Below are positions 58,918 to 64,000 of a DNA stretch of 64,000 nucleotides, one piece after another. Both the position numbers and the translations under genes were made by a program. The notes beneath the pieces are model-generated. The model saw only the letters and a list, made by a program, of their open reading frames with translations. It was not told the DNA's origin and made no database searches. The stretch's first letter is position 1. Each line of letters opens with the position of its first letter. Origin of the DNA: Bacteroides sp. CAG:709 (GTDB lineage: Bacteria > Bacteroidota > Bacteroidia > Bacteroidales > UBA932); the NCBI GenBank assembly GCA_000434935.1, contig FR882198.1, positions 12,181 to 76,180 of the forward strand. Reading direction: 5' to 3'.

Positions 58918-61362
58918 TTATCTCAATGTTGCTCCGAAGGAGTTCTGATATGTAGCCAGAAGTCTGGACATTGCCTTCTCCACTTCATTGTCCGTCAATG
59001 TCTTCTCAGGATCCTGGAGCACGAAATTGAGAGCATACTGCTTCTTTCCTTCCGGAATCTTGTCACCTCTGTAGACATCGAACAATGTCACCTGCTTCAG
59101 AATCTTCTTCACAGCCTTGAAAGCGGCATTGGAAAGGTCCGCATAAGACACGGACTCATCCACCAGCAGTGCAAGGTCTCTCCTGACTTCAGGGAACTTA
59201 GGCATTTCCTGGAACTTGACCTTCACTCTGCTGATAAGTTTCAGGAGTACAGGCCATACGATTTCCGCCGCAAATACAGGCTGACGCACATCGAATTTCT
59301 TCGCAAGGGCAGGAGAAACCGTTCCCAATGTAGCAAATACCTCATGCGTACCCGGCAGTCTGTAGACGATTCCCTCACTGAAGATATCAGATGGCGCCGC
59401 TTCCGTTTCCATCGCATGAAGATCGATGGCGTAACGGTTGCAAAGCTGCTCGAAATATCCCTTCAGCTGGTAATAGCTGCCCTTCTGCTCACCCAGACGC
59501 CATGACTTGGCCCCAGGTCCGGAGATGAACATGGCGAAGCATTGATGCTCCTCATAGGAAGCCAACGTCTTGCCGTCAGTTTCCGGAAGGCGCTGATATA
59601 CAGAGCCGTACTCGAATGTGCGGATAGAATTGATCTGCCTGTTGGCATTGTATGCGACAACTTCGAGACCGTTCAGGATGAGGGTCTGCCTCATGACATT
59701 CAGGTCGGAGCTCAACGGATTCACGATCTTCACGCATCTTTCTTCCGGGAATGTCTGCAAGCCGGCATAGTATGCGCTCTTGGTCAATGAGTTGTTCATT
59801 GTCTCGACGAATCCGTCCGCAACGAGGAAGTTGGAAATATAGTTCCTGGTAGCCTCCGGATCCGGAGAAGGAGTCGTGCCGACAGACATCTTCATGTGCT
59901 GCGGAAGCTCGATATTGTTATAGCTGTAGATTCGCAGAATCTCCTCCACGACGTCGCACTCGCGATAAACGTCGATCATATACGACGGAGCGGCAACCTT
60001 CGCACCACCCTCACGTTTTTCAATGAACTCGTAAGTGAGATATGTCAGGATATTTTCAATGACATCGTGTCCGATCTTCTTGCCGATGAATGCCTCGATC
60101 CTGTCATAATCCAGGTCAATGACTTTCTTTTCAATCGGAGAAGGGTAGGATATCTGAGTCCTGCCCTCGATATGTCCGCCTGCCAGTTCAAGAATAAGCA
60201 TTGCCGCCCTCTTGGCTGCAAACGGAATGATTCCAGGGTCCGCTCCTCTTTCATACCTGAATGAAGCATCTGTCTGAAGGCTCTGGGTCTTGGCTGTCTT
60301 CCTAATGGAATGAGGATCGAAATATGCACTCTCGACGAAGACATTGACAGTATTTTCGGTCACGCCGGATTTCTCTCCGCCGAACACGCCGGCGATACAC
60401 ATCGGTCCGTCAGCATTGGCAATGACCATGTCGCAGTCGTGAAGCTGTCTTTCGACGCCGTCGAGGGTGACGATTTTCTCGCCGTCGGCCGCCCTTCTGA
60501 CAATGACTTTGCCGCCGCTGATCTGGTCGGCGTCAAACGTGTGGAGAGGCTGTCCGACTTCGAAAAGCACGAAATTGGAGATGTCCACGATATTGTTTAT
60601 AGGGTGCAGTCCGATGGCGAACAACTTCTTCTGAAGCCATTCAGGAGACGGCCCCACTTTCACTCCCTTAATGGTAATTCCCTCATATTCAGGAGCTCCG
60701 TCCGTATCGAGCACCTCTACAGGAATCGCACCTTCTCCCTCGCCTTCCTTGAATGCCGAAACATCAGGATAAGCGAAACGGCAAGGGATATTGTTCAATT
60801 TCATATACGCATACAGGTCACGTGCTACGCCGATATGTGACGCTGCATCCACCCTGTTCGCCGTAATTTCATATTCGATGACAGCATCTGACTTCAGATG
60901 GAGATATTCCTTGGCGCTGGTACCGACCACGGCGTCAGCAGGAAGAACCTTGATGCCGTCATGGCTGTTTCCGATACCGAGTTCATCTTCCGCGCAAATC
61001 ATACCGAAAGATTCCACGCCGCGTATCTTGGATTTCTTTATCTTGAAATCACCCGGAAGAACGGCTCCGAGTCTGGCAAACAGGACTTTCTGTCCGGCTG
61101 CCACGTTAGGTGCTCCGCAGACTACGGTAAGCGGCTCGCCCGTACCATCATTGACCTTGGTAATATGGAGATGGTCGGAATTAGGATGAGCCTCACACTC
61201 AAGCACTTCCGCCACTACAACGCCGGCAAGGCCGCCGGGGATTTCTTCTTCCTCCGATACGGAATCAACTTCAATTCCGATGGATGTCATGGCATCAGCA
61301 ATCTGCTGCGGCGCAAGGTCGCACTCAAGATATTCTTTAAGCCAGCTATATGAAAGTTTCAT
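58918..61362 (-). CDS. pheT: Phenylalanyl-tRNA synthetase beta subunit
   Basis: This 814-residue subunit of the alpha2-beta2 synthetase handles tRNA recognition and editing. It has the N-terminal EMAP/OB tRNA-binding domain (VVAEVLECEAHPNSDHLHI), the B3/B4 editing domain (NNIVDISNFVLFEVGQPLHT), B5 (YPSPIEKKVIDLDYDRIEAF), and the catalytic-like core. The C-terminal ferredoxin-fold anticodon-binding domain includes KFPEVRRDLALLVDESV. Length is normal. It follows ftsY in the same direction. The alpha subunit gene is not in the window. Confidence 0.98.
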   Translation of the reverse strand: MKLSYSWLKEYLECDLAPQQIADAMTSIGIEVDSVSEEEEIPGGLAGVVVAEVLECEAHPNSDHLHITKVNDGTGEPLTVVCGAPNVAAGQKVLFARLGAVLPGDFKIKKSKIRGVESFGMICAEDELGIGNSHDGIKVLPADAVVGTSAKEYLHLKSDAVIEYEITANRVDAASHIGVARDLYAYMKLNNIPCRFAYPDVSAFKEGEGEGAIPVEVLDTDGAPEYEGITIKGVKVGPSPEWLQKKLFAIGLHPINNIVDISNFVLFEVGQPLHTFDADQISGGKVIVRRAADGEKIVTLDGVERQLHDCDMVIANADGPMCIAGVFGGEKSGVTENTVNVFVESAYFDPHSIRKTAKTQSLQTDASFRYERGADPGIIPFAAKRAAMLILELAGGHIEGRTQISYPSPIEKKVIDLDYDRIEAFIGKKIGHDVIENILTYLTYEFIEKREGGAKVAAPSYMIDVYRECDVVEEILRIYSYNNIELPQHMKMSVGTTPSPDPEATRNYISNFLVADGFVETMNNSLTKSAYYAGLQTFPEERCVKIVNPLSSDLNVMRQTLILNGLEVVAYNANRQINSIRTFEYGSVYQRLPETDGKTLASYEEHQCFAMFISGPGAKSWRLGEQKGSYYQLKGYFEQLCNRYAIDLHAMETEAAPSDIFSEGIVYRLPGTHEVFATLGTVSPALAKKFDVRQPVFAAEIVWPVLLKLISRVKVKFQEMPKFPEVRRDLALLVDESVSYADLSNAAFKAVKKILKQVTLFDVYRGDKIPEGKKQYALNFVLQDPEKTLTDNEVEKAMSRLLATYQNSFGATLR

Positions 61363-61387
61363 ATCTAAGAAAATTTATTTCAATGCA

Positions 61388-62329
61388 CTATTTATCAATG
61401 TCTTCCGGGTTGAACAGAGACGACACGAATTCACGTTTGTCGAATACTTTTAGGTCGTCAATGCCTTCTCCGATGCCGATAAACTTGATAGGAATCTTCA
61501 ATTGGTCGACAATGCCGATGACCACTCCGCCCTTGGCCGAGCCGTCGAGTTTCGTGACGGCGAGTGACGTGACATCAGTAGCCTTGGAGAACTCTCTGGC
61601 CTGATGGTAAGCATTCTGTCCGGTGGATCCGTCAAGCACCAGCATGACTTCATGCGGAGCATCCGGAATCACCTTGCGTATCACGTTCCTGATTTTCGTA
61701 AGCTCGTTCATCAGGTTCACGCGATTATGAAGCCGGCCTGCCGTATCAATGAGGACCACATCCGCGCCCTTGGCGACGGCTGAACTTACAGTGTCATAAG
61801 CTACGGAAGCCGGGTCCGAGCCCATTTCCTGCTTCACGATGCTTACGCCTGCCCTGTCCGCCCATATCTGGAGCTGTTCCACGGCGGCAGCACGGAATGT
61901 ATCGGCTGCGCCCAGAACCACGTTCTTGCCTTCCGCTTTCAGTTTGGCTGCGAGCTTGCCGATAGTCGTGGTCTTGCCGACACCGTTCACGCCTACGACC
62001 AGAATCACATAAGGCTTCTTCGAGAAATCGTATGGAAGGGAATCGTGACTGACTTCCTCACTGCCTTCCACGTCCAGCAGTTTCGCAATTTCTTCGCGGA
62101 GCATCTCAGTGAGTTCCTTCATTGACATGAACTTGTCCTTCTCCACGCGCTCTTCCAGATTATCAATGATTTGCAGCGTCGTGTCCACGCCCATATCTGA
62201 AGAAATCAATGCTTCTTCAATGGCATCCAGAACACTGTCATCGACTTTGGACTTGCCGACGATGGCCCTGGAAAGCTTCTGGAAAAAGCCTTCATTCGTC
62301 TTTTTTACACCTTTATCAAAAATTCCCAT
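61388..62329 (-). CDS. ftsY: Signal recognition particle receptor FtsY
   Basis: This 313-residue GTPase docks SRP-ribosome complexes at the inner membrane. It has the helical N domain, the P-loop GVNGVGKTTTIGKLAAKL near residues 108-125, the DTAGRLHNRVNLMNEL motif, TKLDGSAKGG, and the closing helix GIGEGIDDLKVF. The acidic A domain of E. coli FtsY is almost absent, as usual in Bacteroidota. It is the first gene of the ftsY-pheT row, with a strong promoter placed against the upstream terminator. Confidence 0.98.
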   Translation of the reverse strand: MGIFDKGVKKTNEGFFQKLSRAIVGKSKVDDSVLDAIEEALISSDMGVDTTLQIIDNLEERVEKDKFMSMKELTEMLREEIAKLLDVEGSEEVSHDSLPYDFSKKPYVILVVGVNGVGKTTTIGKLAAKLKAEGKNVVLGAADTFRAAAVEQLQIWADRAGVSIVKQEMGSDPASVAYDTVSSAVAKGADVVLIDTAGRLHNRVNLMNELTKIRNVIRKVIPDAPHEVMLVLDGSTGQNAYHQAREFSKATDVTSLAVTKLDGSAKGGVVIGIVDQLKIPIKFIGIGEGIDDLKVFDKREFVSSLFNPEDIDK

Positions 62330-62349
62330 ACCAATGTCAAACTAGCAGA

Positions 62350-62381
62350 CAAAGTTAATGAAAATACATGCCAAATACAAA
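62350..62381 (-). promoter_or_regulatory. Promoter of ftsY-pheT
   Basis: On the minus strand TTTG (62381-62378), 20 bases, then TAACTTTG (62357-62350) matches the consensus fully. The -33 element is the end of the T run of the preceding terminator. Confidence 0.7.
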
Positions 62382-62416
62382 AAAGTGGCGCAGCACTTTT
62401 CAGGTACTGCGCCACT
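62378..62416 (-). terminator. Terminator of rpmB-rpmG-DUF4295
   Basis: AGTGGCGCAG (62384-62393) and CTGCGCCACT (62407-62416) form a perfect 10-bp stem. It is followed by TTTTTTG on the minus strand. Confidence 0.9.
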
Positions 62417-62436
62417 CTGTTATCTTGGATTCTCCG

Positions 62437-62595
62437 TTACTTTTTCTCGAAGAATTCTTTCTCTTTGCCTGCATCAACGAACTGCTCAACAAAGACGTAT
62501 GCTCCAGTCTTTGGAGATTTGTCCATACGGATGCACTTTACAATGCTTCTTGCACCAGCCTTAGCTGCGAAGGTTGCGACTGCTTTCTTTGCCAT
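62437..62595 (-). CDS. DUF4295 small protein, ribosomal-operon associated
   Basis: This 52-residue basic protein starts MAKKAVATFAAKAGARSIVK and ends KEKEFFEKK. It matches DUF4295, a short Bacteroidota-specific family almost always found directly after rpmG. Here the rpmG stop is 15 bp upstream and a strong terminator follows. A ribosome-associated role is inferred from this constant context. The start ATG at 62595 gives the same MAKKA beginning as rpmG. Confidence 0.92.
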   Translation of the reverse strand: MAKKAVATFAAKAGARSIVKCIRMDKSPKTGAYVFVEQFVDAGKEKEFFEKK

Positions 62596-62610
62596 AAACC
62601 GTTCTCCTTA

Positions 62611-62799
62611 TTATTTAATCTCACGATGAAGAGTCACCTTGTGGAGGTATGGGTTATATTTCATACGCTCAAGACGCTCTGTTGTGTTCTTCTTGTTCTT
62701 GGTAGTAATGTACCTGGAAATTCCCGGTACACCGCTTTCTTTCTGCTCGGTGCACTCCAAGATGACCTGCACCCTGTTTCCTTTAGCTTTCTTTGCCAT
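62611..62799 (-). CDS. rpmG: 50S ribosomal protein L33
   Basis: This 62-residue protein starts [20 protein letters not shown] and has the L33 core [17 protein letters not shown] with [14 protein letters not shown]. The usual zinc-binding cysteine pairs are missing (only one Cys), so it is a zinc-independent L33. It lies 11 bp after rpmB. Confidence 0.96.
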   Translation of the reverse strand: MAKKAKGNRVQVILECTEQKESGVPGISRYITTKNKKNTTERLERMKYNPYLHKVTLHREIK

Positions 62800-62810
62800 A
62801 ATGCGATGAA

Positions 62811-63053
62811 TTAAACAAGGTTAATAAATCCTTTCTTCTGGGCATCTCTGAGAACGCTCTCGAGACCGTTCTTCTCAATATGCCTGATACCTTTGCAGGT
62901 CACTTTCAATGTGACGAACCTCTGCTCTGACTCAAGCCAGAACTTCTTATTCTTGAGGTTGAGAGAGAACTCTCTCTTGGTGCGGAGCTTAGAGTGAGCG
63001 ACATTGTTGCCGATCATTCTCTTTCTTCCTGTTACTTGACAAACCTTTGCCAT
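62811..63053 (-). CDS. rpmB: 50S ribosomal protein L28
   Basis: This 80-residue protein starts [20 protein letters not shown] and has the L28 core [19 protein letters not shown] and [15 protein letters not shown]. It is the first gene of the rpmB-rpmG-DUF4295 unit, with its own consensus promoter after lepB. Confidence 0.97.
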   Translation of the reverse strand: MAKVCQVTGRKRMIGNNVAHSKLRTKREFSLNLKNKKFWLESEQRFVTLKVTCKGIRHIEKNGLESVLRDAQKKGFINLV

Positions 63054-63101
63054 ATTATTGTACTTTTTTAATTTTCTCTAATAGATAGTCTATGCGGGCT
63101 G

Positions 63102-63133
63102 CAAATATCGCGTTTAATTTTCTGAAATCCAAA
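63102..63133 (-). promoter_or_regulatory. Promoter of rpmB-rpmG-DUF4295
   Basis: On the minus strand TTTG (63133-63130), 20 bases, then GATATTTG (63109-63102), a seven-of-eight -7 element. It lies between the lepB stop and the rpmB start. Confidence 0.65.
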
Positions 63134-63137
63134 AATT

Positions 63138-64000
63138 CTACACAAATTTGAAGAATCGCCTCCAGCGAATATTCGCCGGGAATGATTTGTTGATATCCGT
63201 TGAAAGCCAAATCAATGCGGGTCTTCCGACGATGTGGTCTTCAGGGACGAATCCCCAATATCTTGAATCCAGTGAATTGTGGCGATTATCACCCATCATA
63301 AAGTAATAATCCTGCTTGAAAGTGTACTCGTCCGTAACGTTTCCGTTGATGATTATACTACCTTCCGGAGTGACATCCAACTGATTCTTCTCATATACTC
63401 TGATGATTCTTTCATAAAGAGGAAGATTCTCCATATTCAGTTTCACCGTTGCTCCCGCTTCAGGAATCCAAATCGGACCGTAGTTGTCGCGTGTCCATCT
63501 GAACGACTCCTTATAGGGGAAGAGCATGAGGTAAGAGTCAGGGTAATTCGGAGGATAAACATCCACCTGCTCTTCTACGCTTACGACATTGGCACAGCCT
63601 TTTACTTCTTTCAGCATTGCTGCCGTGAGAGGCATCTGGGGATATCCCGGCAGTGCGTCGTCGTACATGAGCTCGGAAAAATTGAGTCCGAGTTTTTCAA
63701 GGGTTTTCAAATTAATCCTGGAGCCGTCCGTCACTACAGTGTATGTAGACTGGACACCTGGCCAAACCTCCTGGGCTGCGGAATTGATATATACCTGTCC
63801 ATCGACTACGGAAAGTGTGTCACCATGGATTGCGACGCATCTTTTCACATAATGGTCCTTCTTGTCTGACGGACGGACAATGACCGGTCCGTATGACTTT
63901 ACGGCATAATCTTTTCCATAGAACCTGCAGACTGTATAATAATCGTCTGCCGGAGCCTTCGTCAGTACCGTATCCCCGTCAGGGAAGCCGAACACGACAT
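63138..64000 (-). CDS. lepB: Signal peptidase I, C-terminal part (cut by window edge)
   Basis: About 287 residues of a type I signal peptidase are visible, with the N-terminus beyond the window. The serine-containing SM.PT box is outside. The catalytic lysine is in HYVKRCVAIHGD, with box D GDNRHNSLDSRYWGFVPEDH near the C-terminus. A long insertion between the lysine and the GDNR box is usual for Bacteroidota. The protein releases exported proteins at the inner membrane. It precedes rpmB on the same strand. Confidence 0.95.
   Translation of the reverse strand, partial: VVFGFPDGDTVLTKAPADDYYTVCRFYGKDYAVKSYGPVIVRPSDKKDHYVKRCVAIHGDTLSVVDGQVYINSAAQEVWPGVQSTYTVVTDGSRINLKTLEKLGLNFSELMYDDALPGYPQMPLTAAMLKEVKGCANVVSVEEQVDVYPPNYPDSYLMLFPYKESFRWTRDNYGPIWIPEAGATVKLNMENLPLYERIIRVYEKNQLDVTPEGSIIINGNVTDEYTFKQDYYFMMGDNRHNSLDSRYWGFVPEDHIVGRPALIWLSTDINKSFPANIRWRRFFKFV

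Overview
The window looks like chromosomal DNA of a gut-type Bacteroidales bacterium (phylum Bacteroidota), of moderate G+C content. The evidence is two SusC/SusD nutrient-uptake loci, families typical of this order (DUF4302, DUF3823, DUF4296, DUF3575, DUF6377, DUF4295, BACON, FimB/Mfa2-like lipoproteins), and many promoters of the Bacteroides type (TTTG, 19-21 bases, TAnnTTTG). I cannot name a genus from the sequence alone.

Layout. Bases 1-13,631 (minus strand) hold polysaccharide utilisation locus 1 (PUL1): a DUF6377 membrane regulator, a GH97 glucosidase, a GH89 alpha-N-acetylglucosaminidase, a BACON lipoprotein, SusC, SusD, an HExxH metallohydrolase lipoprotein and a DUF4302 lipoprotein cut by the window edge. 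Bases 13.7-15.7 kb are groESL. Divergent from it are an alpha-2-macroglobulin and PBP1C, then murB, murA and a secreted lipoprotein nuclease. Bases 27.6-28.7 kb are a gene-free, repeat-rich island with two copies of a 194-bp element that has terminal inverted repeats. A small alpha-mannan cluster follows (GH125 plus a Gfo/Idh oxidoreductase), then DUF177-rpmF-tRNA-Arg, typA and guaA, and an integrase remnant.

Bases 36.6-49.5 kb (minus) are PUL2: a LamG/Kelch membrane regulator with a SARP-type DNA-binding end, GH92, SusC, SusD, DUF3823, GH99 and a LamG lipoprotein, a set suited to alpha-mannan or high-mannose N-glycans. After it come a broken Abi_2 defence gene, a 2-hydroxyacid dehydrogenase, tRNA-Leu and a three-gene surface-protein operon. 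The right end is housekeeping: lepB, rpmB-rpmG-DUF4295, then ftsY-pheT-DUF4296-amidohydrolase-radical SAM-deoC.

The most notable signals are: (1) SusD of PUL1 and GH92 of PUL2 are each out of frame at a simple-sequence tract (G9 and (TA)5T), and losing one repeat unit restores each gene exactly, which means phase variation, recent decay or sequencing error; (2) the unusual membrane-tethered LamG-Kelch-TM-SARP regulator; (3) the repeat island; (4) an Abi_2 gene broken exactly at its HEPN motif; (5) an interrupted palindrome lying in both divergent promoters between groES and the macroglobulin gene. Promoter and terminator calls were made by eye.
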